Origin: Acanthococcus lagerstroemiae
Lineage: Eukaryota; Arthropoda; Insecta; Hemiptera; Eriococcidae
Direction: 5' to 3'
NCBI GenBank assembly: GCA_031841125.1
Contig: CM063109.1
Location: forward strand, 23,655,321 to 23,719,320
Length of the DNA: 64,000 bases
Part shown: piece after piece, positions 33,801 to 46,731 of the stretch
Layout: every line of letters begins with the position of its first letter
How positions within the stretch are numbered: position 1 is the stretch's first letter
Translations under genes and position numbers: made by a program
The notes under the pieces: model-generated
Database searches by the model: none
What the model was told of the DNA's origin: nothing
The model's input: the letters and a program-made list of their open reading frames with translations, nothing else

Positions 33801-36800
33801 CTTTACGTCCCTGAAGGCTGAAGAACGACAACAACTGATCACTACAACATGCAAATATGCGTCCTCCAACCTTACAAATTTCATCATCAGCACAGAAAGC
33901 ACAGATACTCACAATTCGCTTCAGAGTCAACAGCTCCCGATCCATGGACTTCACAACATTATCAGACTGCTGAGAAGATCCGCCAGCGATGGCCGTCAAA
34001 TCGTCGTGATTGATGTACATTCCGCGAGGTGGAGTGCGCTTATTGCGTGGTAGGTTGAAGTGACGATCGATACGTCCCCTAGTCGGGCCAATGGTAGGCC
34101 TCGGGTTGCCGGTCTTCCTAAACATCACATATTCCAACAGACGATAAAAACCTCTGCACAGTTTGGAAGAAGCTACCGGAAGCACCGAGTGCTTGATGAA
34201 GCTGATGGTTATACCTGTAGTGCATAGCGCATGTCCGACACATCAAGCCTTTGCTCGTCGAATGAGTCACGTTACACAAGACGCCGCAGTTCGAGCACTC
34301 ATTATTCTGCTTCTGTCCTCCGTTTGAGTTGTCCTTCTGAAAACAAACACGAAACGCTTAGAGATATGAGTAAAGGCGTTCTGAGCGAGAGCGAAGCTGC
34401 ATTAGAGCCACGTAGACCCATTCAATGGGAGTGCAGTAGTGCACAGATGCTCGTGATATGATATACAGCATTCTTACTAATATGCGTTGGCGTTATTTAC
34501 ACGATATATGTTAGTGGGCTGCAGGCTTTGAAATGAACTGTACAATCGGCTTCAATAGCTTTACTCCAAGTCTGGGCTCGAGAAACTCGAAAACTTTTAA
34601 GCGGTTGTAAAAACACGATAGTTCTGAATACTCATTGTCATTCTCGGCTAGCATTGAACTCGGGGTTACGATAAACTCGAAACGAGCAACGGCCAGTCGT
34701 TTCCCAGAATGGGATCGTCATTCTCATGTAAACGAACATCAGTATTCAGCAGTTAGTATCTGAGGTAACTCTCCGAGTACTGACAATGACTACAGCTGCG
34801 AGTTTATACTAAGAGCATGATGTTGCGAATAGCTCGAACGACCGGACTACAGCTGACAGCTCAGTACTACCAGAATCGAACAGAACGTACAATCATTCAT
34901 CCCATAGTCGCCCGAGGTTCAGTAAAACAAATGTGAAATAAGAAAGACACCGGGACATCAATTCGACATGGACCGGTAACAGCACGAGCTATTGAGGGCG
35001 ATAGGAACCGGCGAGCCCTGGTTCTTCGGGGCCGCAGAACACATGCAGAGTAAGCAGGTCATTTACTCGGAGACACTTCAGTCAGGGACGTATTGATAGG
35101 AGGGGTAGGTGGCAAGTTACCCTCTGTAGGAATCTTTCACTCAGCAGTTGGGAAAATCCAACAAGTTAAAGGTTGTTTTCTTTTACTTTCCAGGGTGTCT
35201 ACAGAAATTGAAAAGTAAAAATGAAGTACTTTTTCAAAACCCTTTGCAGGACTGTAGCCGGAATATTTACCATCTTTTCCCCGATTGTGCAATTTTTTTT
35301 GTTTCTAACTGTTTTATCCCCTTTACCCCTCCCTCCCTCCGTTTTGCTTCCCCACTCCCCCCCCCGCCTTGTGAATATAGATCCTGCGCTACACTTTTCA
35401 ATGACCAATCATATAACAGGAATCGCAAAAAAATTATTTCTGAGTATTTCTAACAAAAATGAAGGATTTTTCAATTCCCCCCCCCTAAATTTCAGGACTT
35501 TTCAGCACCTGTAAACATCCTGCTTCGATATTTGGGAATTTTGAGTCAACTGGAAAAAATCCAACAAATCAAAAGTTTTTTTAATTTTTTTGCTTTGATA
35601 CTTGGAAATTTTGAGTTGAGTCACTTGGGACTGTCACAACTTTTGCCCAGGAAAAACACTTCGGTAGGTCTCTGACTTCAGTTCTGACACAAAAGTAACA
35701 CAAACTGAAGAACTGTTCAACGTGTCATGATAGAATGCTTCCAGAAGCATCATCTAATATGGGAGAAGGCTGAGAATTCTTCAGCAGACTGTTTGCCCCC
35801 AATACATATTTTGGATATCCCACTAGCTCCTGGAATACCGACGTAAGCTACAGGCCAGCAATGAGTTATGCAACAAGAAGGAAATAGTCAGATTTACACA
35901 GGGGACAACGAGGGCAAGTATCCCGAGTGCGTGGCTAGAAATAAAAGGGAGGAGTGGACAGAGGGAAGAGGCAGGCATAATGAAGAATGGATGGATGGAT
36001 GGATGGATGGTGAACAAGAGAAGCGGGGGTGAAAGTTAGTGAGGAAAGAAAGCTGGATGAAGTTACGGATGGGGGAAAAGTAAACAGGAAGAAAGAGAGG
36101 ACAGATGAAAGGAAAGATGGAAGGAATGGATCCTCATGAATGGATGTAGGAAGTAAAGAAGGGAATGGATAGATGGACAAGAGGGGGAGGAGGATAAAAC
36201 GAAGTCGGGGAAGAATGACTGATGAAGCAAGAGTATCAAAGAAAACGGAAGCAAGCAAAATTGGGTTAAGAGGAAGCAGGGTGTCAACCAGATCAAGAGA
36301 ATTAAAATCCGTGACTTTTTCACAACCTCCCAAGATTTTTTTTCTAGGACCGATATGGGTATCATTTTGCAGAGTTTAGCATACCAAATTCATTAATAAA
36401 AAAAGTACCATGTACGTCTAATGGATCTTAGAAGAATCAGTACCCAATAATACACAATATGCAAACAACAAACATTCTAATTTCTGTTTCATTATATTTA
36501 TGAATTTTTTCTCATTTGGTTCTACTCACTACTCGAAATAATTCAGAAAGGAACATCTAAAGAAAAGTAATAATGGGGGAGTAGCAATGACTAATCTATA
36601 ATTTTAATTCCAATTTAATCATCCGATGGTTATTCATTGTTTTCACTTGGATTTTCATTACCTCAAATAATTAGTATGAAAAGCTAAAAAATGTTCAACT
36701 GCTGTCAATATTTACATTGTTTTGATTTTTTTAAATTTTTCCCCTCAATTTTTTGCAATGAAAATCCATGACTTTCCATGACTTCCGTGACCTTCTTCCA

Positions 36801-39800
36801 AAAATCGTGACTCTCCGGGTTTTCTGAGACCAGTAGATACCCTGGGAAGGAATAAAAGAGGTTTAAAGAACGTGGAAGAGAGATTTCCAGTGATTTCTTT
36901 CAAAACGCATTTCACGTAAATCTGGCAAAAGAAAACCTGGTTCACTATAACACGTCATGCAATCTCATGCTACCGCGTTTTGTCCAGACATAAGAGTGCG
37001 AAGTTGCGGATCGCTTGATTTCAGATACAATCCACACAATATGAAACTTCAAAACTTTAGGAAACGGTCTTGCAACTGTTTTCTACCCAATATACGTCGA
37101 AACAAAGATTTTAAGAACGAACCTATTCCGGCCAAGAAGAAAAACGTTACAAACTAGAAAGAGTTCCCGTAGAGAATATCTAGCAAGAAATGAGTGAATT
37201 TTCATAAGAGTAGAAAAATAAGTGGATTCTCAAACCAAATTTCTAGGCCATTCTAGGCCAGTAATCCACAATCTTCTCTCATTTAAAGGCCACATTGAGG
37301 GAACTTATACAGCCAGAGACGTACCAAAGTTTTCCAAGGGGGGGGGAGGGGGTGTAAAAATTGTGAAAGTCCCAACTAACTCAATGCAGAATTCCCAAGT
37401 ATCAAAGCAAAAAAAAAACAACAAACAAACAACCTCTTGGTTTGCTCCCCCTCCAACAGGAAAAACTCTTTAGTACGTCCCTGAAATTGTGAAAGTCCCA
37501 ACTGACTCATCAGAATTCCCAATTTATTATCAAAGCAAAAATAAAATCTTTTGACCTATTGGATTCCTTTAACTGACCGAACTCAAAATTCCCAAGTATC
37601 AAAGCAAAAGAAGAAAAACTTTATGACTTGTTGGGGTTTCCCAACGTCTCAACTTAATTCCCGAGTATCAAAGCAAAAAAAAAAAAAAACATAACTTGTT
37701 GCATTTTCCCAACTCGCCTGACTGAAATGGTAAATTTTCCCAACTGCTGAGGCAAAAATTCCTACAGGGGGGTAAGTTGCCCCTGCCCACTATCGGTACG
37801 TCCCTGGGGTTTTACCACCATCTTCTCAACTCAATTCCCAAGTATCAAATCAAAGGGGAAAAAAAAACACAAAAACCTTTCAACTGGTTGAATTTTCCCA
37901 ACTCGCCTGACTGAAATGGTAAATTTTCCCAACTGCTGAGTGAAAAATTCCGACGGAGGGGGTCGGAAGGGGGTAAGTTGCCCTCTCTACCCCCTATTGG
38001 TACGTCCCTGTCTACAACACACACTGACGACATATCAATAACAAATTTTTGTAAAATGAGATAGAGTTCCTATGGTTTAACACGATTCATTTTATTCTCG
38101 ACACTTCCTATTCAGTTACTCTCAATTCTAAGGGCGGATCCAGAAAACAGTGAAGGGGGACGTAAATTTCAGACATAAATCATCACGAGTAAATTTTTCC
38201 CCAGCGGATAACAGGCACAGAATAGATCATCCATTTTTACAGTATTTTCAATCTTATTAAGTAAGAATTTACATACTAAAGAACACGACCCCCAAGGCTC
38301 CACCACTGCTCATTTCAGTACTGAGATTATGGAAAACTCCTTCACAGACATGACGAATTATGAGAAAACAAACGGCCCGCTACATATGCAGCTCACAGGT
38401 TACCGGTGCTTTAGAATGACTCAGTGTCCCATAAAGATGAAAATGAACAAATACCAATGAATAACTTACAATTACCCCAAAAAGCTTCAACGGCTAAACC
38501 GACGGTGTTTTCCAGGGTTGGCATTTTACATGTTACGTAAAATGAAATGTAAAATGTAAAATCGATGTAAAATGCGAAAAAAACAAAAAACGAAACTGAT
38601 GATTGATAGATGATAATGATAAAACAAGAAACGAGAATAAAAAATTAAAAAGGAATTATTAAATAAAGATGGAATTAATTAAATTTTGACGGTAAAATAA
38701 AACAAATAGAGTAGTTTAAGTAGAAAATTGCTGATACCACAAAGTTCGATGAAATACATTAGGATTAATTAAAATTAAGTTAGATAATATTATTAAAATA
38801 ATTTATTATAAAAAAAATAAAAATCGCTAAATAATAATATTGGTAAATTAATTAGGAAAAAATGTAAAATTAATTGAAATAAAAATATTAATTGATTAAT
38901 TGAAATCCAAATGGAATTTATAAGATTTATTAATAATTATGTTTTGTTAATTTTGGTTCTTTGAAAATTTTCAATTTTAAGTTTAAATTTTAAGAAGTTT
39001 GGCGGAAAATGTGAAAATTTGTTTTGGCCTGAATGGCTCAATTTAAAAAAAAATTGTTTTATACTTGCCTTTCGTAATTCACTTTCTATAAACCACTATT
39101 TTCTTAAGAGTTACCTATAATGAATTTGAGGAGTATAAATTATTATAAAATTGAATGATGAAGGAGACGACCATTTTTGATTATAATTCCAGTTGTGCGC
39201 GAGTTTTAAAAATTTTAATTGAAAAATGGAACTTCATTTTTTTAAAACTCATTTTGATTCATTTTACACCGACTATTTTACATGTAAAATGTATTTTACC
39301 TGCCAATCTGGTATTTTCTTCAACGGATGATTTTACATTTCACGTGGACATTCGAAGAACTTGTCTCAGACTCGTACTCGGTTTTGTGTCTTAACTTCGT
39401 ATTCCTCACTTTCGTCATTTTGGTACTCGATAATTTCAAACAAGCCGGCCCTCATTCCTCACCACAGAACAGGAGGTCTCATTTTCAACAATCTTAATTA
39501 ACTTTCTACGCTCGAACTACGGGGACCTCATTTCTCACGAAACACCATCGCCTATCATAATCCTAGCCTTGAACTAAATACATTTCTATCGAGATAAAAA
39601 TAAGATTTTCGTTCCACAATTTCCAGAAAGCATTATTACTATACAATATACCACAAAAGCGAAACCAAATATCCACCGGGTTAAAGCAAAATAAATGAAC
39701 TCACAATACCATACCAGTTTTATTTGACGAAACAATTACAGTCGTAAAAAAAAGAAGGAATAGAAAGAAAAGAGGTAAAAAAGCATAAATAAATTACATT

Positions 39801-42800
39801 AATAAAGTCAAAACTGGTATAGAAAAATATCAAATAAAACAAATATAGTATTGTGATACGTTCGGACACAGACGGGTTACACTCGAAGATATACAATACA
39901 TAATACACCTTAGTAGTACATTTAAAACGTGTACAACCGTCTAAAGCGTATTCGAGATTTTGTAAAATCACCCTGTACGCGTTTCCTCGAATGACACACG
40001 TGAGCCGCCATTTTCGTTAAATTTAAAAAAGCATCCGATGTAATCCGAGTTAATAAAAGCGCACGGTTTAAATTACTAATTAAATAATATGTCTACGCAT
40101 ATACAATTACTTCTTTTGAATTGTCTCCACTGTTAGAAAATGACTGTCTCGGTGGAGAACTACTTTCACGCCTAATACCTCGGTGAATAATCCATTTCTA
40201 ATTAGAAACAGAATAATCAATCAAACTGAGCGGTACAGTTATTATTTTATTTATTCAGTTTTTCTTTATTAAAAAAAATAAAAAATGAAATTTTACATTA
40301 TGTTGCTCACGGAGACAGGTCGACTGAAAGTTATGCTCATAACGGTTCGAATGCATGGGTTTTCTCACGGGTGTAAGGAAAGCGTTCACACGTACACAAG
40401 GACATTGCAGTATCTTACCTTATCGTCTGAGTCGGAGTCGGTTTGCGAACCTGCTTCGGAACCATGGTCACTAGCGGGGGTTCCTTCTTCGGACAGGTTA
40501 TTACTTCTAAAAATTGCTAACTTTCGTGCTTGACGGTCCATCAGACTGGTTCTACTCTTCTGTTTCTTCCAGGAATAATAATATTTAACTAGGGCAGGTA
40601 TGGATTTTTCAGGAAGCTGTAAGCAAACGGACGAGTACAGATTACTATACTTGACATTATTACAATTGCTATCTGTAGCCGGTCTTCAGCCAGAAATTCT
40701 GGGACAGATAAAAGTATGGCAGTTCGAGTACCGACAGCAAGGCAGCCAAATGCTTGCTAATAAGTGCTCGGCATTTCTGAGGAATTCTCAGCATGCTAAA
40801 TATCCCATTTCAGAAATGCTTCATGGTACTAATGCTCGGGTTTTTGAAGTACATGCATGAGAAATCTGAAGCAACAGCTCAGAAACAGCTCCACTATACC
40901 ATGAAAGACAAGCTGAAATGGAGAAATTTGAAACTAAAAAAGGAATTCATCTTCCCTTGAAACAGTGTCGACGTTGACAGAAGCATTGACATTTGTATTG
41001 ACATTTCTTTCACTTTCGTTTGAGTTTTTCTATCCAGATACTTTGGAACACATTGTATTAAGCCCAACCATATAGGAATTATTACAACAACTTAATTTAT
41101 ACGAAGATTATTCAGCCAAAACCAGTTGTTGAGTAGACATGGCAATGCAAATGTCGACTGTACAATTGGGTCTACTTTTGTATACACTGATACTATAATG
41201 TTGATACCTGTCGACTATAATGTCGTCCAAGATGTCAACTATATGAAAATCTATTGATGTCCACTAATTCGGTGCATATTGCAATGTTTATAGTAATGTT
41301 GATACATACAGGGTGGTGCATGAGATCTCGCACCAATGTAATCTGCCCTATGGTGCGTGCTCAGGATGCACCAGCGTATACTATACGTGTTATATTATAC
41401 AGATGGACCATGAGAAAACGCACCAATAGTGCAAAACGATGAAACATTCTTCGGGGAAAATCTCAGATCATTTTCGAAGAATTTCATCGAAAATTTTCGG
41501 GGAAAATCTGCGATGATTTCCAAGGAATTTCATCAGAAATCTTCGAGAGTAATTTTCAGGAAAATTTTCCGATAATTTTTATTGAATTTCATCGGAATAT
41601 TTGGAAGAAATTTCGATGGTTTTTGAAGAATTTGTCGAAAATCTTCGATTATTTCCAAAGAATAATTTCATTAGAAATCAATAAAAGAATCTCCGATGAT
41701 TCTTAAGGACATTTAATCAGAAATGTTTGAAAAAAAAAATTCCGATAATTTCCGAGGAATCACGTCGAAAATCTTTAGAAAAAACTCCCAATGTTTTCCA
41801 ACAAATTTTATCAAAATTCTTCGAGAAAGTTTTCGATACTTCTTGATGAATTTCATCGAAAATAATCGGGGGGGAGGTCTGATGATTTTTTAAGAATTTT
41901 ATTAAAAATCTGCAGAAAAAATGTTCGATGATCTCCGAAGGATTTCATCGGAGATCTTCAAAAAGATCTCCGATGATTTTTAAAGAATTTCATCGTACTC
42001 GTAATTTCCGAAGAATTGGGACTATTTTCCACTCATGCGATCGGATCGGGGATTTTTTCCAATGATTTTCGATGAAATTCTTCGGAAATCAGCCGAAAAT
42101 TTTCTCGAAAATTTCTCATGATTTCAGAAGAATTTTATCGGAAATATTTGAGAAAAATCTCTTATAAAATTTCACTGGAATTCCTCGATGCATCTTTGAA
42201 AATAATCTCCGCTAATTTTTGGAGAATTTCACCGGTAATCTTCAAAAAAAAAAATTCCAACGATTTCAATTACCGGAATTTTTCCCCAAAAATTTCCGAT
42301 GAAATTCCTTAAGAATTATCGAAGGTCTTTCTCGAAGATTTCTGATGAAATTCTTCGGAGATCATCGAACATTTTCACTCAAGATTTTTGATAGAATTCT
42401 TCAAAAACCATCGGAGTTTTTCTCTGAATATTTCCGATGAAATTCATCAAAAATTATCGTAAAATTTTCCCGAAGATTTTTGAAGAAAAATTCTTTGGAA
42501 ATCATCAGAGCAATGAAATTCTGTGGAAATGATCGAGATTACCTATTTTCAAAAATTTCTGATGAAATTCTTCGGAAATCATCGAAACTTTTTTCTGGAG
42601 AAATCCTTCAAAAATCATCAGCGATACTCGATAAAAGCCTTTGGTATCATTGGAGATTCCCCCCCCCCCTAAAGATTTCCGACAAAATTCCACTGAAATC
42701 ATCAAAGTTTTACTCCTTGATGTCCCATGAAATTTCTCGAAAATGATCATTAATTTGTCTCAATATTTTTGACAAACTTCCTGTGAAATTATCTTTGGAA

Positions 42801-45800
42801 ATCGAAGGAATCTTCTCGAAGATTTCTGATGAAATTCTTTGGAAATCGTGGGTGATTTTTCTCAAAGATTTTCGATGAGATTCTTCGGAAATTATCGGAA
42901 TTTCCCCCCAAAAATCTCCGATGAAATTCCTTAAAACTTATCGGAGATTCTTCTCGAACATTTCTAATGAAATTATTCTCTGGAAATAATCGGAGATTTT
43001 TCCTGAAGATTTTTGATAAAATTCTTTAAAAACCATCGAAGTTTTTTCCAAATATTCCGACGAAATTCTCTAAAAATTATAGGAAAATTTTCCTGAAAAT
43101 TGTTCTCAAAGATTTCCGATAAAATTCTTCTGCTAAGTGACCATATCCCTACAGCTCGTGACATTATCAAGCAACTGTGCGAAAACTACGAACTGCGACT
43201 CCATAAGCATCCTAATAACAGAGCTACTGAGTTATTGGACAGCTTCTCTGATATCCATCGTCTATAGAGACCTCGACTCTCGTTCTAGATACCACATTAG
43301 AACTTGAGTTGCGCACTTTCCATAAATATACAGTATACTTAGATTAGAGTTACACAACCTATCACAAGAAAAATTGAATGGGAGTTCATTGAATCAATCA
43401 GAGCGGATGTAAATGTGAATTGATTCGATCACTATTTCACCAGTAGTCGTGGTGGTCGGTAACTCGGCACACTAGCACTCACTGAAAATTCGATAGTAAA
43501 TACCTTAATTTGTTCTTAATGACATTGCTGCAGATTTCACCTGTGCTATTCGACATACGACTGATATGCTCTATTGTGACCTCGTTTAGGAATACAGAGG
43601 TCGAATCATAAAAAATCATAACAAATTATAACTTCTGGAGCATGTGCTCGCCAATAATAAATGCTGAAGCATATGCTATCACAGAGTTCAAATGTAGCAA
43701 CAATAAATACGACACGGACTGGGGTATTAAAAATGTGACTATCACGCTGTAAACTGTCAATAGTTCCTCAGTACAGAATACTCCAAGTTGGTAATTCTAA
43801 GAAGTTGGGGAAAATCAAATATCGAAAGTTTTCGGCTCAAGGGATACCAAGTAAATTCATTTCGAAAGTTTCATAATTGATTGGGCAGTAATGCTTTATG
43901 AGAATTTCATACTTCAGGACGTTCAAGATTGAAAACTACAAAAACTTGGATCTTATCGTATCCTAAATCGAAGTGAAATATCAATGTTAATCAATAAAAC
44001 ATTCACGGGTTGATAAATAGGAATACGTAGCCGTCTGAAAATGATCCCTATAGAATTTCATTTTAAATAACGGGACTATGAACAAGATGATAACCAGAAC
44101 TATACGAATCCCTTGATTCTTCAACATGGAGCCGAAACCCCTTTTCTCAGATCATAAAGAATAGTGGCATCTGGGACCTTCAGAACCTCAACTGGGAAGT
44201 GGAACTAGTTTTCATTCTTCGGCTTCAAGTATCGATGATTGCACTCTCTAAATTATTTCCAACTGTAATGACAACTGAGGATGAGACTCGAAACCTGAAA
44301 CCAAAATCACGTGTTTGCAGCTTACGGTGAAAAAAAAAACAGAACTTCACAAACACTCCAATCAGGAACCAAATCTTTCTCAAACGTACATTTTCATTCG
44401 GAATTCTGAACATGAACTAAATAGAAACTAAAAGCCAATCAAAAATCTCCCAGGTTCCGCATCCCTGATTACAATCAATCACAGATCCATCATTCAAATC
44501 CTACTACACGATACTTCTCATGATTTGTTGAAAATCGCAAGTCCAGGCAGCGCCGATTCAGAAATACGTTACTCTTGAAAACTGAATCGATTTTTGATAT
44601 TGATGAGAACAAAAAATGCAGCATGTAATCATTTTTCAACAGCACCGAGTCCAAGACTCGATAGGAGCCAGTCACCGCAGCTAGACTTCCTTAACCCAAG
44701 TGTAGCCATACGCCATTTCAATTCCTATCGCACCCTTGTATGCCAAATCCGACTATACGAAACGTCTCACGTAGTCGGCACAGTTAAAATCAAATAGTGT
44801 ATGACATCACTCGGGTTACAGCGCTTTACCACAGCTAGCACAAAGCATTCGACCTTTCAACTATTAACAAAAGTTGAGTAATTTGATTTTTCTGACTAGA
44901 GAAAACACTACTTTAGTTACAGGTTCGTTTTCTGTGTTCCACGATTTCAGGGTACAGTCAGTCGTACTTAACAAGTCGATGCTTACCATTTGTCGAATCC
45001 GATGAAAATTCTTCCCGTGAAATTGGAATGCTTGTTCAAATAATGCCTTATCTTCGAGCGACCACTCATCTGGGAATGGTGTGAAATTTGCAAGATCGTT
45101 GATGGCTTGCTGGAGATCATGTTTGTGCCAAAATAGCATGCCGAGTGCTTGTTCACCATTATATCCGTATTTATCTTTGGCCAAGTTGATATATTCATCG
45201 ACTGAAAAAATAATTAGAATTAATTCGCGTCAAATCATTCACATTTTCTTTACGATTATAAAAATCATGATTTTCGTGCGCCGAGATCACTTTTCGAAGA
45301 CCAAGCATAATTTTGGGGATCATCAACTATTATGATCAATCTCTATATTTAGGGTGGCTCGGATCAGTTTGAAAATTTTGATCTTAATACAGAATCGAGA
45401 AAAAATCTTCAGGAACTGGTCTAGATAATGACTAGAGGTACCGGGATCATTCTCCAAGTGATATTACTTATCACTGATCCACACTGAAGATGGACTCTCG
45501 ATCTTAATTTGAAAAGCCTATCAACAGTCAATGCTCGAATCTTTAACGAGAGATGGATTCATTAAAATAGTATCCGTTCAGTGGTCGAAAGTCCACAAAT
45601 CAAATTTTCGAAGAAGGAACAAACTACGAATCTACTACCCCAGCAGACTTTAAGCATTCTTCAACGTTTACTTCCAAAAGTGATCAAGTGCCACGTCTCC
45701 AGTACAAATTATATTGGTAAAAAAAAATAACTATCATAGATATGATATGATCACACGACAAAATTCAGGGAAGAACAATTGTAAAAACACATGTAAGATG

Positions 45801-46731
45801 ATTCAATCAACTAAAATCAATACACTTCTTCGCTATTAGTTTTCAATCACCCGGCGCTGTACAGAATTTGACTAGTTGCATACGTAATTTCAACAAGGCC
45901 ATCGTAACGAACGTTGCGAGATGGTCATGAAACCAACCGGAAATGTATCAGTGGTAGAAGAACACTTGGCTTTTTTTCAACGTTCACTATTGAACTATAA
46001 TCTATGATTTACAGATACATAGTATTTTGAAAATTCGCTCTTTTTTCTGACTGATGTTATTTTCACAGTGCAACATCACAGTACCTACCTTTTTGATCAC
46101 TAATTAGATATGTAGGAGACCATACGAGCAACGCTTTATCCAGGTACTCTTCTGAATTTCTCTCTGTTAAATATTACAAACGTTTAGTTACTTCCAAATA
46201 ATATGTACTTGAATTAATTCTGTAGTAAGTCTACGCGAAATAATAAATATATTATCAAGGGGCGGTGCGCTTCTTTCTTCATCCTCTTGAACACATGACA
46301 TAAACTGAATCGGTCTAATCCCCGGTTATCATTATTGCGAATGATTTGAGTGAAATTCATGCTTGAAAAATCATTTTTTTGGCAAGAATTTTTGAAGGAT
46401 GAGTACAGAAATTAAACAGATATGCTGTTTTCAATCACGAACCTGATTCAGGAATTATATCTGGAACCACTGCTTGGTAATCCTTGCCCACTCGAATTTT
46501 ATCACCTGTAATCAGGAAATTTTCAAGTAATTAACGTATCCGGAAAATTTCCCGTCAGTAGAAGAAGAATTAATTTAAAAATTTAACGAATTTTTGCGAG
46601 CACCGACCTCTAAGGCCGAATCGTGAGAGTAAGCAGGAATATTATTAGATCTTACCATCGTCATCACTACTGCTGCTGTAGTTATCGTTTCCGTTCGGAC
46701 TAGGAGGACTTTTATTTTTGTAATAATCCAT
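30868..46731 (-). CDS. CoREST: CoREST / REST corepressor (10 coding exons, 470 aa)
   Basis: Nuclear scaffold that in animals joins LSD1 demethylase to HDAC1/2 and tethers them to nucleosomes. Coding exons: 46731-46656, 46505-46443, 46163-46089, 45201-44987, 40616-40419, 34336-34215, 34117-33913, 32055-31917, 31804-31617, 30999-30868; 1413 nt with phases matching at every junction. Layout: acidic N-terminus ([21 protein letters not shown]); ELM2 about 27-115, with [12 protein letters not shown] and [19 protein letters not shown]1 about 116-166, with [15 protein letters not shown] and [11 protein letters not shown]; a C4 zinc finger at Cys223, 226, 242, 245; the LSD1-binding linker with [18 protein letters not shown]2 about 351-404, with [16 protein letters not shown] and [10 protein letters not shown]; a low-complexity Asn/Ser tail ending QTVVAAK. 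Introns of 4.4 kb and 6.1 kb carry transposons. Several donors are weak (exon 2 GTTCGT, exon 6 GTATAA). Non-coding 5' exons and isoforms cannot be seen. Confidence 0.95.
32389..32769 (+). mobile_element. pogo/Tigger-like deletion derivative
   Basis: In a CoREST intron. Ends CAGTATTTTATCGAATCTAA and the complement of a CCGTATTTTATCGAATCTTA end, with AAGACGC repeated sub-terminally; TA precedes the left end. It contains the C-terminal coding remnant at 32489-32662. About 380 bp, so most of the transposase has been lost. Confidence 0.7.
32489..32662 (+). pseudogene. C-terminal fragment of a pogo/CENP-B-type transposase
   Basis: Open frame of 57 codons reading [19 protein letters not shown], then VVWED and an acidic Ser/Asp tail (GDNDDDEA) before TAA. 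The pattern (K.AF..C.I.NA.DGT.D) matches the end of pogo-family transposases. The stop codon overlaps an AATAAA signal. No start codon and no DDE domain; it opposes CoREST transcription. Confidence 0.65.
32930..33740. repeat. degenerate 'agtct' array
   Basis: About 800 bp in a CoREST intron in which AGTCTTGAA, AGTCTCAAA and AGTCTAGAA recur every 12-18 bp with heavy divergence. An old short-unit minisatellite; it abuts the 3' side of CoREST exon 7 (33913). Confidence 0.6.
35093..35674. mobile_element. hAT-like element CAGGGACGTA, copy 1 (8 bp TSD)
   Basis: Begins CAGGGACGTATTGATAGG and ends TCGGTAGGTCTCTG, flanked by exact acttcagt duplications (35085-35092, 35675-35682). A younger CAGGGTGTC element (35191-35522) is nested inside. 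Related to the composite element at 37314-38010. Confidence 0.8.
35191..35522. mobile_element. CAGGGTGTC element nested in the hAT-like element
   Basis: 332 bp with ends CAGGGTGTCTACAG and CTGTAAACATCCTG. Flanks ctttc and cttcg fit one 5 bp duplication with a single lost T. Interior contains poly-C and poly-T runs and no open frame of interest. Confidence 0.65.
35988..36010. repeat. (GGAT)n microsatellite
   Basis: Five to six perfect GATG units inside a 400 bp purine-rich strand segment (35870-36300). The long minus-strand open frames there are low-complexity artefacts. Confidence 0.85.
36277..36844. mobile_element. CAGGG-ended transposon, 568 bp, 5 bp TSD
   Basis: In CoREST intron 5. Ends CAGGGTGTCAACCAG and the complement of CAGGGTATCTACTGG; exact ggaag on both sides (36272-36276, 36845-36849). 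Sub-terminal CCATGACTTTCCATGAC motifs parallel the CCCTGACTTTTCCC motifs of the element at 17599-17999. Confidence 0.8.
37314..38010. mobile_element. composite hAT-like element CAGGGACGTA with internal tandem units
   Basis: Begins CAGAGACGTACCAAAG and ends TTGGTACGTCCCTG. Flanks tatacagc and tctacaac agree at six of eight positions, an aged 8 bp duplication. Two further copies of the end sequence TACGTCCCTG lie inside (about 37474 and 37797), and GAATTCCCAAGTATCAAAGC with poly-A recurs about every 100 bp. Either nested copies or tandem amplification of the element body. Confidence 0.65.
38513..39310. mobile_element. hAT-like element CAGGGTTGGCATTTTAC (8 bp TSD)
   Basis: 798 bp, very AT-rich. 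Ends CAGGGTTGGCATTTTACATG and a CAGATTGGCAGGTAAAATAC complement, with repeated AAAATGTAAAAT near both ends. Flanks gtgttttc and gtattttc differ at one base, an 8 bp duplication. No transposase. In CoREST intron 5. Confidence 0.75.
41455..43130. repeat. 1.7 kb satellite arranged as an inverted repeat
   Basis: In CoREST intron 4. About 30 diverged units of 45-60 bp built from GATGAAATTCTTCGGAAATC and ATCGGAGATTTTTCTCGAAG. To about 42030 the units run as AATTTCATCGGAAATCTTCG; beyond about 42055 they run as the complement. The switch lies around ccactcatgcgatcggatcg. Several short frames open by chance across the units; none is a gene. Confidence 0.8.
43140..44980. other. rest of CoREST intron 4, nothing recognised
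   Basis: AT-rich unique-looking DNA without inverted ends, microsatellites or family-like open frames. Confidence 0.4.

Noticed and set aside
36063..36365. Long minus-strand frames rich in Leu, Ser and Pro
   Set aside because: They are the complement of a purine-rich low-complexity tract and microsatellite.
41455..43130. CRISPR-like regular repeats
   Set aside because: Units are diverged, contiguous without unique spacers, and sit in an animal intron; this is a satellite.
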